A stretch of DNA of 64,000 bases. It comes from Kitagawia praeruptora (lineage: Eukaryota; Streptophyta; Magnoliopsida; Apiales; Apiaceae). Shown piece after piece: positions 36,419-47,509 of this stretch; position 1 is the first letter of the stretch, and every line of letters begins with the position of its first letter. The notes beneath the pieces are model-generated. The model did no database searches and was not told the DNA's origin. It worked only from the letters and a program-made list of their open reading frames with translations. The DNA is taken from positions 17,665,001 through 17,729,000 of the forward strand of contig CM075351.1 of the NCBI GenBank assembly GCA_037693485.1. Direction: 5' to 3'. The position numbers were made by a program, and so were the translations under genes.

Positions 36419-37161
36419 ATATATTGGTTAGACTCAAACTTCACTTATGTAATGCATTACTTATGTTTATGTGATGTGTTAAATGCTATGTGAACTCTAT
36501 TTTTAAACTCTGCAATGTAAACTCTGTGAGTAGACTATTAAACTCTGCTTGCATGTTTTGTCAGTCAAACACTGTTGACATGCTGGATAAACTCTGTTAA
36601 CTCTGAAATGATTATTGTCTGGATGTAAATACCAATGAAGAAATATGTATGAAGCATGATTCTCAGTAATTAATCATGAATCTTTCTGAGTTATAGTAAT
36701 CTAATCTTAGACTGTGCAGAAAGTTAACACAGCATGATACTGTTTCATATTTATAGCATCTCTTAGTTTATTTATCCTAAACTCTGAGCCTGTAAATATT
36801 GTGTGCATTGCCTCTCATGAAAAACTTATAAGGTGTTGATGAACTCTAAACTCTGTTAGTTATACTCTGTTTAATAAAATGCTATTACGATAATACCCCC
36901 AAAGAAAATGTATATAGGTTGCTAAACTCCTTTGAGATTATGTTGGTGACTAGGATGACCTAGGAACTTACTGGTATATAGTATGGGCTAAAATTCTCTA
37001 ATTTTTGGTGACTAGTCAAAGACTAGGATGACCCAGGAACTTATCAAAATGATAAGGGCTAAAATTTTAGGATTTTTGGTGACTGGCTCCAACCTCTAAT
37101 TACTGGAATGAATAAAAATAATTTAAAAAAAAATTATTAGTACATAGGGGGGTATACCACT
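36419..37161. other. Non-coding tail of the inverted gag-pol block
   Basis: Between the RNase H stop and the LTR, the octamer AAACTCTG or close variants occur about nine times in 36480-36870. A ~70-base unit containing GACTAGGATGACC is present twice (about 36945-37090). The last bases, GGTATACCACT, give on the - strand AGTGGTATACC: the first bases of a Met-tRNA primer site and then unrelated sequence. Confidence 0.6.
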
Positions 37162-37708
37162 TGTTAGGTCGAATACACAAATATAATCAAGATTTGTATG
37201 AGAGATTAACAAGAACACAAGTTTAACAATTAAAAATTGTTTGGAATTAATAATTCCTCTCTCAGTGATGTAAAATATCATAGAGAGCTGCTTAGGTTAT
37301 AATGAATGAATAATTCGTTGTTCGATACCCTTCTAGGGTTAACCTAACTGTATTTATAAAACATACAGCTACGGTACAATCATAAATTGATACTCCTATA
37401 ATTTAGCTATACAATTGATATCAATCACGATTGTTACACGTCTTCTAAGTCAACACAATCTCTTTGATGGCTATCCAATCTTCAAAGATATTGCCTTCAT
37501 ATTTATCTTCAATTAATCTTCAGATACTGTTGACAAGTAGACGCTTCCGCCAGACAGAGTTTAACAAACTCTGTTGCGCTTCCATCCGTCAGCGTTTGCG
37601 CTTTCATTCGTCAGCGTTTAACCAAACTCTGACTGCTTCCAGCTAAACTCTGATTTATCACTGTATCACTTAAACACCGATTAATACTTACATCAATTAT
37701 ATTTAACA
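37162..37708 (-). repeat. LTR of Copia element 1 (5' LTR by polarity)
   Basis: 547 bp, the same length as its partner, followed by the TATAA duplication at 37709-37713. Confidence 0.93.
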
Positions 37709-37713
37709 TATAA

Positions 37714-38205
37714 TACACGAATCTACCACGGATTAGTCAACCAATCGTAAGATTGTGAATTATTTTAGTATTAATCAGAGTCAAGATCAATTAAAAATAA
37801 TGTAACATGTTTCTCTATTGGATCTGGATTCTACGTTTCAGCCAAAATTAAACTCAACTCAAGTTAAACTCATTAACAATAGATTTTTGTTTTTTCATAT
37901 CAATTAACTAAATATAATAACTGCTTATATATATATATATATATAAAAACTAAACATAATAGCTACTACTTTTTAATTTAACGATTAACTAACAATCAAT
38001 TTAATTAAATAAAATACCTCAAATATAAAATTCTTAAAAACTGAAAAATACAATTATAATATCAATTTAATCATTACAAGAAATCTAAGCCGCTTATTCC
38101 CTATTCTCAATCAGACCTAGTCAACTTTGATGAACTAAATGTCTGCATCAATTCTTCTCCTCCTCCTTAAATCATATCAATTTCGGTTAAGGTATTACAA
38201 TACAA
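37714..38205. repeat. Tandem duplication copy 1, second part
   Basis: Aligns with 39014-39488 (shared CCACGGATTAG, TCTACGTTTCAGCCAAAATT and AGTTAAACTCATTAACA blocks). It was continuous with 25285-26110 before Copia element 1 inserted. Confidence 0.85.
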
Positions 38206-39488
38206 CAATGATTTTATTATACATATCCATAAATACGTATTTTTTAATTTTTAAATAAAAAAATTACTGAAAAATCACTATTTTATTAATTAATTTATTT
38301 ATTTTTGACAATATAGTGCTTATAAGCTTACAAATTAGTTTTAAGTTATATTTTATAACTACTCATTCATTAATCAATCATTTTTAATATAAAATCAATC
38401 ACAATCATATTATCATACATTATAAATTGATTTTTATAATATATAATATATTGTACAATTATAACCGATTTTAAATAATTATAATATAACTCAACTAAAA
38501 ATATGAAAAACATCGGATTTGAAATCAGATTTTAAATAATTTGGAAAATTTCCATACATTCTAATACTCGATTATTTTTAAAAGATCAAAAATTTATTTA
38601 TTCATAATTTGTTAATAACATTAATTAATAAATATATATAAGTCAACGCTACATATATTTTAATTATTTAAATAATTTAATATACGCTAGAAGAGTATTA
38701 TTACTGGTTGGTGAATAAATTACCAATCAAAAAATAAAAATTATTTTAGAGACAATCACATCAAAATTTTCAATCAATGAATCATATACAAAATTTTAAT
38801 TATTTACCATGCTTATTCTAATTTACTAATTATGGTTAAATTAATTTAAATATAATAATATCTTGATTTAATAATTTTGTATATCACATGGTGTTTAATT
38901 TTAAAAATTACTACTACCCATAAATTATATTTTCTATAAATCCACATAACAATAAATTACATATGTTTATATATCTTTTAATTATGATTTTTTTTAATAT
39001 CCTTTATTATAATACCCGAATATACCACGGATTAGCTAAATCGTAAGATTGTGAATTATTTTAGTATCAATCAGAGTCAAGATCAATTCAAATTAATGTA
39101 GCATGTTTTTTCTATTGGATCTGGATTCTACGTTTCAGCCAAAATTAAACTCAACTCAAGTTAAACTCATTAACAGTAGATTTTTGTTTTTTATATCAAT
39201 TAACTAAATATAATAATTGCTTATACATAAAAAAAAAACTAAACATAATAACAACTACTTTTTATTTTAACGATTAACTAATAATCAATTTACATTAAAT
39301 AAAAATACCTCAAATATATAAATTCATAAAAATAGAAAAATATAGTTATAATATCAGTTTGATCATTACAAGAAATCTAAGTCGCTTATTCCCCATTCTC
39401 AGTCAGAGTTAGCCAACTTTGATGAACTAAGTATCTACATCAATTCTCCTCCTCCTTCTTAAATCATATCAATTTTGGTTAAGGTACT
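38206..39488. repeat. Tandem duplication copy 2, with unoccupied insertion site
   Basis: A continuous ~1.28-kb copy of the sequence that in copy 1 is split by Copia element 1. At 39003-39020 it reads TTTATTATAATACCCGAA with a single TATAA, which is the empty form of the target. Confidence 0.85.
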
Positions 39489-39524
39489 ACTTTGTATTTT
39501 TTTATTAAGGGGCAAACTATACTT

Positions 39525-39526
<2 letters not shown>

Positions 39527-39579
<53 letters not shown>
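39527..39579. repeat. (AT)n microsatellite
   Basis: About 53 bases of uninterrupted AT dinucleotide. A shorter TA tract lies at about 37926-37944. Confidence 0.98.
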
Positions 39580-39584
<5 letters not shown>

Positions 39585-40735
39585 TTATTTTGATTTTATA
39601 TATGTATCATATGTTTTATGTTTTAATTGTCCAATAAAATCAACAAAAAACGATTCTGACAAATAAATAATTGAAAACGATTTAGGTTTTTATCATCCCC
39701 ATTCCAAATCCTCCCAAGGTTACTTCCCATTAGAATATTCAGTGGTCAGCTTCAATAACTCTGTGACTTACTGAATTGTAGGCATCAATCCTTACCAAAT
39801 ATATTACACCGATTTGTTTATATTATTAGGCATGCCTATAGATAATTGTTTTTTTTACAATGTTGGGTTGCCAATGTTATCATTCATAACTTATTTTCAT
39901 GATCACTAAAATATATATTGTGTCATTGTCCATACATGTAAAAGTACGATATAGTTTTTCTTATATGGCCTTTCTAGATGGGGTCAACGCCCATATAAGA
40001 TAGTTTCTCGATTCCTCCGAAGCAGAACTTTTCTAGACCATTGGAAGTCGATTCTTGAGAAAAACACACAAATCACATTCAATAAGAATGCATTCAATAG
40101 TTTTTTTCTTCGATACATCAATTAAAAATCTATTTCCTTCATCAACTTAATTGCTAATAACTTTAATATTATTTATATATTGCTATTTCACCAACTTAAT
40201 ATTCAAAGGTATATCATGAATGACCATAACCATTTAGAAGGCATCTTGAATTTACAACACGAATCAATGACAAAAGGTACGGAAACAATCTTAAAAACAT
40301 TAATTGTCATTTATTTTGAACCATTTTTTAAATAGTATTATCATTTAAAATCAAACCCATTCGTTTTTTTTTATAATTATCATTTTGATTATTTGTCCTT
40401 AATTTGTTTTGTGATTTCCAATTATTTAAAAAATCCAAGAGAGTTAAGTTAATTAATTAGTAAGTCCACAATAAAATTAATATTAAATTAGATTTATTAA
40501 TAGTTAAAACCAACCATTTTTTTCCATTATTAGCATTTTAAATATCTGTCCTTAATTTAATTTGTGATTTACCATTAATTACATGAAAACCAGGAATGTA
40601 AAGACAATTACTTAATAAATTCGTAATAGATATAATACTAAATTAGATGTGCAATTAGTTAAATATATATAAATTTGATGTCATACATGTGTAAATAAAA
40701 TATTAATTTCAAAGATAAATTTAATTAACACTACA
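39580..40735. other. AT-rich region, nothing recognised
   Basis: No coding frame, transposon end or repeat that I can support. Confidence 0.5.
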
Positions 40736-41391
40736 CCATAGATTGCATATAGCAACCACTCAAAAGTGTTGCTTTAAGGCCTAAAACCATTGCAATAGAG
40801 TCTATTGCAACGATTTTTTCAAAATCTGCCGTTAACTTTGGTCTGGTTATTATATGTCCCTATAGCAACGATTTTAGTACCATATGGCAACGCGTAAAAT
40901 CATTGCAAAAAGCGCATATGGCAATGATTTTGTGTCTACAGCAACATTAATGAATCATTGCAATAGCCTATTGCAATGCTATTTTTTAATAATTGTTTTT
41001 GTTAAGCATTGCAATATGTGGGTAATGGCAACAAACTAAACTAAAATTGGCAACAATTTTCATCCAATAGCAATGCTTTTAATAAGAGAAATAACAATAA
41101 ATGGCAACATTTTTATAGGCAATAGCAATGATTTTCTAAAGACAATTGGCCATAACTTGTTTATTTCAATTACAAATCCACCTTTAATTTGGTACATACA
41201 AAAACCAATCCAAATTAATACTTGGTACATCATTACTATCAATCCAAAAATAATACGAAGACAATTCCGACAACATCGTTGTAAAAACCATTCAATGTCT
41301 AAAGTTTAAATGCAAAATCAAATGACAAACTCTAGTTTATACAAACATTCACCAAATCAAAGTAAAAAACATTTGCGCTAAGAAGTCAAGC

Positions 41392-41502
41392 GGCTACATC
41401 ACCATGAGCTACTTGTCCAAGAACTACAAAATCAAATTCCTTCAAAATCTTGTTTGATTCCTCTGCACTCTCACCTTTGTTTAATGCATCAATTCCACTG
41501 CA
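41392..41502 (-). pseudogene. Unidentified terminal exon-like fragment in CACTA element 2
   Basis: The - strand reads GIDALNKGESAEESNKILKE, then FDFVVLGQVAHGDVAA and a stop. It is a plausible protein C-terminus of unknown family, just downstream (in - polarity) of the UEV1-like piece but not part of that family. Confidence 0.3.
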
Positions 41503-41571
41503 AAATCTAATTACATTCAAATCCTATTAGAAGCAAAGCAATAAATAAAAATATTGTAAAACAAGATTTAA

Positions 41572-41658
41572 CCAAATAAAGTAATCCCAGTCCATGACTT
41601 CATGTCCCTTTTCCCCGCTTTTAAGTTCTTTCAGTAATCTGAAGCTCCGGTGCAGCAC
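41572..41658 (-). pseudogene. Fragment of a UEV1-like ubiquitin-conjugating E2 variant
   Basis: After a CAG acceptor the - strand reads VLHRSFRLLKELKSGEKG, matching the start of plant UEV1 proteins (RNFRLLEELERGEKG). After a frameshift and loss of about 19 residues it continues KSWTGITLFG, matching the RSWTGTIIGP core segment. UEV1 proteins partner UBC13 in making Lys63-linked ubiquitin chains. This piece is an internally deleted fragment and cannot fold. Confidence 0.65.
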
Positions 41659-42124
41659 TGAAAATGAACACGTTTAGTCACATATCCAGTACTAATTCAT
41701 ACAAATACTTCAGAGAAACACCTATATATTCAAGATAGTAAGGTAATATAGCATCAGTTTACAAGAAGATTTCTGTAGCGTATTCAGCACATTTTTTTTA
41801 GTTCTTTAAAATGATATCGGATATGCCCCTTCAATCATATAGCATTAAATTAGATACTGCAACTTGATTCCCAAGCCTAGCAGAAAAATTCATCCTCCAA
41901 AATTATTGCAAATTCAAGGTAAGGAATGGATATAAGAAACTTAATATAGGATTTGTGCAGTGAATTGAACATCTCCAACTTGCTGCATTCCTATGTCCTA
42001 TTTTGATTGCTTCATTTTAACAAATTTAACAAGCAAGCGGAGGCATCTCCAACTTACAATCACTGCACTTGTGTACTAAAAATAAATTAAAGGATGTCAA
42101 CCATGTACTCTAGTGTTGCAGACT

Positions 42125-42636
42125 AGTATCAGATGTTACCCATCTTAAGAATCTTTTTCCCTTGGTTTCTTCTATAGTTTTTCTACCAGTTATTAATTCC
42201 AAAAGAACGACACCTCATGAATAAACGTCCGTTTTACTTGAATCTATTCTAGAATCTTCATATTCAGGTTCTAAATATTCAAAAGTCTTCAGGACTCTGG
42301 TTTCTGATGACTGATTCAAGTCCTCCTACTGATTTCTTGCGAGTCCGAAGTTTGCTAGCTGCATAGATATGATAAACAAGTGGTAAGTCCAGATGATGGT
42401 GGAACTAATATTTAACCAAATGTTCTGTACTGGGAAAAAAAACAGAATTACTAATAATAGAATTACTGTGTATGTGTATTAACTATGAATTATTTGTGCA
42501 TTTTCTTACTTGTTAGATGCACATTTAGTGTCATGTTGCAAACATACTCATAAACGAGCAACTTTTCTGGCCCGTGGGAACATGATCCTAATAGCATAGC
42601 TACATTTTCATGTCTAACTTTTCCAAGCATCTGAAC
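42125..42636 (-). pseudogene. Captured receptor-like protein kinase fragments
   Basis: Two - strand segments match a plant receptor-like or cytoplasmic kinase. 42636-42523 reads VQMLGKVRHENVAMLLGSCS then EKLLVYEYVCNMTLN (the alphaC to hinge region). 42286-42125 reads TFEYLEPEYEDSRIDSSKTD then VYS, stop, GVVLLELITGRKTIEETKGK (the P+1 loop to alphaF region). An in-frame TGA replaces the Phe codon of the VYSFGV motif. The catalytic loop lies in neither segment. A helical segment at about 44165-44270 (WVKHQQKQSETKEKVLKYYA) may be an upstream exon of the same gene. The host element carries it as non-functional cargo. Confidence 0.85.
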
Positions 42637-45189
42637 TCTGGACTTAAAAAAATAAGGACAATCTCACTTGTTAGAGTATCAGGTATATAAATACCGACGA
42701 GGTTTGCAAACTTACTAGCAAGAAGGCTGCTACTTTGGCCTCTATCCGCAGCAATGTAATCACTTTCTGCAGCTTCTGGTCTTCTAATATATACAACACG
42801 TTTGTCACTTTCTGCAGCTTCTGGTCTGCTATTTACCAAAAAATATAAATTCTCTCTTTTAACAAGTCTATGATCTTTTGCTTCTCATATAATAACAAAA
42901 TGCAAGATAATATTTTTCTATTTAACATTTTCTTAAGAGAAATGAGTGAGAAGCATTAAAAGATAAAAAATAGTGATCATCAATGATCAAACCTTCTACT
43001 GGAACTATTCAGGAATATCATGTACATCAAACCTTATACTAACAAGTCCCAATAAACCTATATTTACGTTTATAGGCATGTTAAAATGGAACTCTCATAC
43101 CCTAGAAAGCCAGCTGGTCCAACTTATCATACAAGTAAAAGAAACATCTCAAAGATGTTTGTCATGGCTTAACTAGCATGTGGAAGAAATAATTGCAGTG
43201 CCCTGAAAACTTATAAGGACATGAGGATGCATACATGTAATAACCTTCTTACATGTTTATTGTATTAACAAAGCATTAGATATTTTGATATTTAGATATT
43301 CAGACGATCTTCATTACCCGATGGGGCTATGTTTCCGCCATCAAATTCAGATATTCGACACAACATACCTAAAGAATATGGCTTGCAACTAGCTTGGAGT
43401 TGGTCCTAAGTCTCCATTACTACCATTTGCCAGTCAGTAGTTTCCAACACCTCCTGTTCAACTGTAACCTGCAAGTCGCTGAGATATTTTTAATAATTTA
43501 TAAATGATTCTCCTCGACTACCTATACAAATGAACAAATTAAAAGAATATGAAAGTTTGGTTCTAATATAGTCATGCGCTAACAAATTCAAAGCTAGGTA
43601 CTTACTCGAATGAAGCAAACAAAGCGATTTATATTCTTAAACACCGTTAAAAAAAAGTCGCACCTTGGAAATTATTATTTTTCTGGTCTTCATGTTAGTA
43701 CGAAGATAAATCATGTTCGTTCACCAACCATACTAAACTAAGTATCATACACCAGTACTCTTTCATCAGTACAAGTTTCCAGTAAAGACTTTGTAGATGG
43801 AGTTAACCACTTAACTCTCCTTCATATCTATAATCCGACAAATCTAGCTAATCTGTTTTATCAAAATACAAAAAGTGAGGTCAACATCAATGTAATTTAC
43901 TTTTTATCTTTTAAACCAATATTGAAAAGAAAAAAAATCTAGCATTCTTGCTAAGCTTTAACAATAATGAATACATATGCTTAAAGTGTTTTGCAGTCAA
44001 TTGTTGATCCATTGGGGTTAATATGCTTTCACAGAGCTGGTAGAACATTCACAATACACTTATGCTATAATGCTAAACAGAGATGTTTTCTCAGCTCTAA
44101 TTATCCAAACATACAACGCCAAAAGTAAATAATGTATACCCGATTTGCGTAATATTTTAGCACCTTCTCCTTAGTCTCACTTTGTTTCTGCTGGTGTTTG
44201 ACCCAAGAAACAATCATTTCACAAGCTTTCCCAAACAATCAGAAGAGGTCATCCTGAACCCCAACCCTTCTTTTTTTCAAGATTGAATGAAATTGCTCTA
44301 GTTTATGCACAAGTCCAGGTATACGCCTATGCTTTTACTTTACAATAAGGTTTTCCTAAGTATGAACAACCCCTGCTCTGGTCCATAAATATAAGCAAGA
44401 ACACAAGAAGGGTAGTTTTATAAGCCTTATCCCAAACATAAATTAGCAGCACACATATAGTATTAATAGGTAAATACAAATTGAAATATATAAAGTAACC
44501 CCAAACAATTTATTGGAAAATATCCCAAAATAATGAAACATACCTTAAGAGTTTTTGAGATTCAGTTTGGGGAAATATGGTATTAACATAAACTGAAAGA
44601 TAAAAACCGATTTGAACCCTAAATGAACATATAAAAAATCGAACAAACACAAGATCGATTTCAACATACCTTAGAGTTTTTGAGATTCGGTTTGGGGAAA
44701 AAAAATTGAGCTTTAAGTATCAGTCTCCAATTGAATCTTCAATCTTTGGGCTTGAGCTTTAAACTTTTTCTTCGAGTGGTTGTCTCCTTTTTCTTATCCA
44801 TTTGATTGAGTCCTTCATTTAGTTGTTGATTCTTCCTTGCAAGTAGTCGTCTGGGTGTGTTTTTCTATTTTCATCTAACTGATTTATTTCTATTTCTTAT
44901 TCTTTTTATTAATCTAAGGTAGCGCTCTTCTAATTTTGAAAGCCCGCTCATTTTTGGCAGCCCGCCAAGATTTTTGGCCCGAAATTCATAGTCTAGAGCA
45001 ACGATTTTTGAAAACCATTGCAGTAGTACAAAAGTTTAACAATTTTTTATTTCAATTGTAACGGTTTTTAAAAGCATTACAATACATCGTTTTTTTATTA
45101 AACTTGTCTGAAAATGCCAATTTACGGCAACAGTTTTAGTTCAAATTTTAAAAAACTGGTTGCCATATGCAATCTATGGTGTAGTGTAA

Positions 45190-47509
45190 TTTGTTATTTC
45201 AAAATTTATAAAATTTATTTTTTTTTTATGACTCATATTTTTCTCCGCTTCTAACCTTTTTCACTTCCATATTTTACAAGCTAATCAAATTGATGTATAT
45301 GAAATATATGCGTTAACTTGACAAATTAAAATAAGTTGAAATTATATCACCGTAAATTATATTTATGGTCTATTGTGAGACTAACAGAAAAATCTACTAC
45401 AAAAAATCAGTCTCTCTACTTTTTTGAGATTATATCACACCCCGGTAAGCATCCTTATTCCTTTCTCAAACTAAGTATGACTACCGTAGTTGTATATCTA
45501 CGAAGTGTTTTAATTCGGCAATTTAAATTATTAGATTAATTGAGAAAATTTAATGTTTATGAATGATGTTTTTTTAAGAGTTAATCACTTTATGTATCGA
45601 CTTTTGATTTTCTTACCAACAAAAATAACTACACACTTATTCATACACACATGCATGTTCCAAATTAAAGCAAATAATTCTTCTCCACTTAATAATACTT
45701 ATATTAATATATTTGTTAGTGTGTCGAATACATATTAATATGCCACAATTTTTTTGTTGTCAGAGTAGTTATAAAAACCACCTATCTATCCCTCAAAAGA
45801 TGTTCAATTTTTGTCTTTTCTTATATTTTATGAATTTACATAATTGTTGGTGGATCCTAAATATGAATGAATTTCATGCCATAGGCAAACAACGATATGT
45901 TATTAATGGGATATCTACTCTCAATAAAGTACTTTATGGTACGTGTAAGCCTATAAACTTTTGTTGCCGCATTCGCATTCGAAAAAGTAAGAAAATATAT
46001 GATAAGTATGGTCGTTTGACCTGTGTCGTTAACAATATTTGTAACATTTTTCTGACCTTTATGGTCAAGCGCAATTTTTTCGTAGAAATAATTTGAAAAT
46101 TACTGAATAATATATATAACTTTTTTATTTAATTAAAATCTATTATTATAGTCTCTATTAGTGACATTACAAACATGTTGATATCTGACATATTATGATA
46201 GAAAATTAACTAACTATTTGTATGTGTTATAAGATCTTTACGGTTTTACAGATACATTGAATCAGGAAGTTACATCTATATATAACAAGATTGCTCGGTT
46301 AATAGTGTGTTAAGGTCACTGGCAATGAGCTACTTCAATACGATAAAATTTCCATTTTACTTGACTTTAAATGTAAATATTCATTTGTCATGGGTTTAAA
46401 TGCTTCTAAACTTATGACTTAATATTTATTATATCACTCCTTCAATCAGTTTCTTATTTCTTTTTATTATCCTTAATTTAATTTATCCATTGCGCGGGAA
46501 AAAAATTATAAACAAGCTTTTGAGACTTTTTTTGAATTTCAACGAGACTTTTTTATAAAATTAACAAAGTAAAAACTGAACAATAAATCAAGTTACTAGA
46601 AGTAATTTATGTGTAGTACAGTTAGGGCTACACAACATTTCGATCTAGACAGATAAATAAGACTGGACAGGGTCTATCAGTCCAAGACCCAGACCAGATT
46701 GTATATAAGCGGTCCGGTCTTCGTTCCTTCTAATAAAATAATCCGATTAATGTAGTCAAATTTAAAAAATTGCTACACACAAACAATGTTTATTATATGT
46801 ATAAAATACTTAAAAATTAAAATTATTAATTTAAGTAAGTAGTTAAATGTAACATATTGTACCATCAGATTGGGTTCGATATATCCAAAATTTTGGGTTT
46901 CAGATTGAGTACCATCAGATCGTATTAATTTGCCATTCCTGTCTATGTGTAAAATAAAATTTATATTTAATATACCATATTTTAAAAGAAAAGAATAAAA
47001 AAATTAACATGCAAACTCCCAAAATGAATATACACATTTTAAGTTGTCATTAAAAATAGGCTGAGGGCAATCAACATAAACTCTAACAATCATATCTTAC
47101 TCTAAGAATAAGATATATTGGATATGTTTAGTTGACTGATAATGTTTATTAGTCTATATATAGTAAATCAATTCACTAATAAAAGAACATACAATTTGTA
47201 AAAAAATGATATTGAACGAACACATAAGTAACTAAATTAGATGAAAGTTTCTTTATCATATCAACTTTCATTTAATGGATCTTGCACATTAAAGATATTT
47301 TCTCATATCGCTGAAATTATTAAGAGACAATGAACATGCAATCTTATTTTGAGAGATAATATAATGATTTATACGGTCATGAAAGATAAATGTTTATGAA
47401 TTTTTAATATGTATTCGAAAAATTGATCATGACTCCTACAATTTTTTTAATAAATAATTTAATAAAAATTATACCGAATTATAGAAACCCACAATACTGT
47501 ACATTTAAA
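45190..47509. other. AT-rich region, no supported gene
   Basis: Open frames at 45336-46096 are short, lack homology or splice context and are typical of AT-rich DNA. A stretch at 46620-46930 with GGTCCGGTCT and repeated ACCATCAGATTG / ACCATCAGATCG phrases may be an old MITE, but its ends are not paired. Confidence 0.45.

Larger units (their letters stand above)
26111..37708 (-). mobile_element. Copia LTR retrotransposon 1, rearranged, with nested CACTA element
   Basis: LTRs 26111-26657 and 37162-37708 are both 547 bp, start TGTTAGGTCG and end TATTTAACA. They differ at about a dozen positions by eye (roughly 98% identity) and are flanked by TATAA at 26106-26110 and 37709-37713. Polarity by LTR context is minus: AAGTTGGGGAAGAT, a Copia-type polypurine tract, abuts the LTR at 26658-26671, and AGTGGTAT, the start of a Met-tRNA primer site, abuts the other LTR at 37154-37161. 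The accessory ORF is also minus. Yet gag-pol reads on the plus strand (29105-36418), so the body is inverted relative to its frame. In-frame stops and a frameshift show it is inactive. Confidence 0.9.
40739..45186. mobile_element. Non-autonomous CACTA element with gene fragments
   Basis: The left end CACTACACCATAGATTGCAT and the right end, its inverse ATGCAATCTATGGTGTAGTG, bound 4448 bp with a 3-bp duplication TAA (40736-40738 and 45187-45189). Subterminal blocks of about 300 bp are packed with GCAACGATTTT / AAAATCGTTGC-type motifs, as is usual for CACTA. The termini differ from those of the element at 31812-34926, so this is another family. It contains no transposase and at least two captured gene pieces on the - strand. 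Confidence 0.92.

Noticed and set aside
45336..46096. Consecutive open frames of 61-127 codons on the + strand
   Set aside because: AT-rich, Phe/Ile/Asn/Lys-dominated, no motif, no splice context and no continuity between them.
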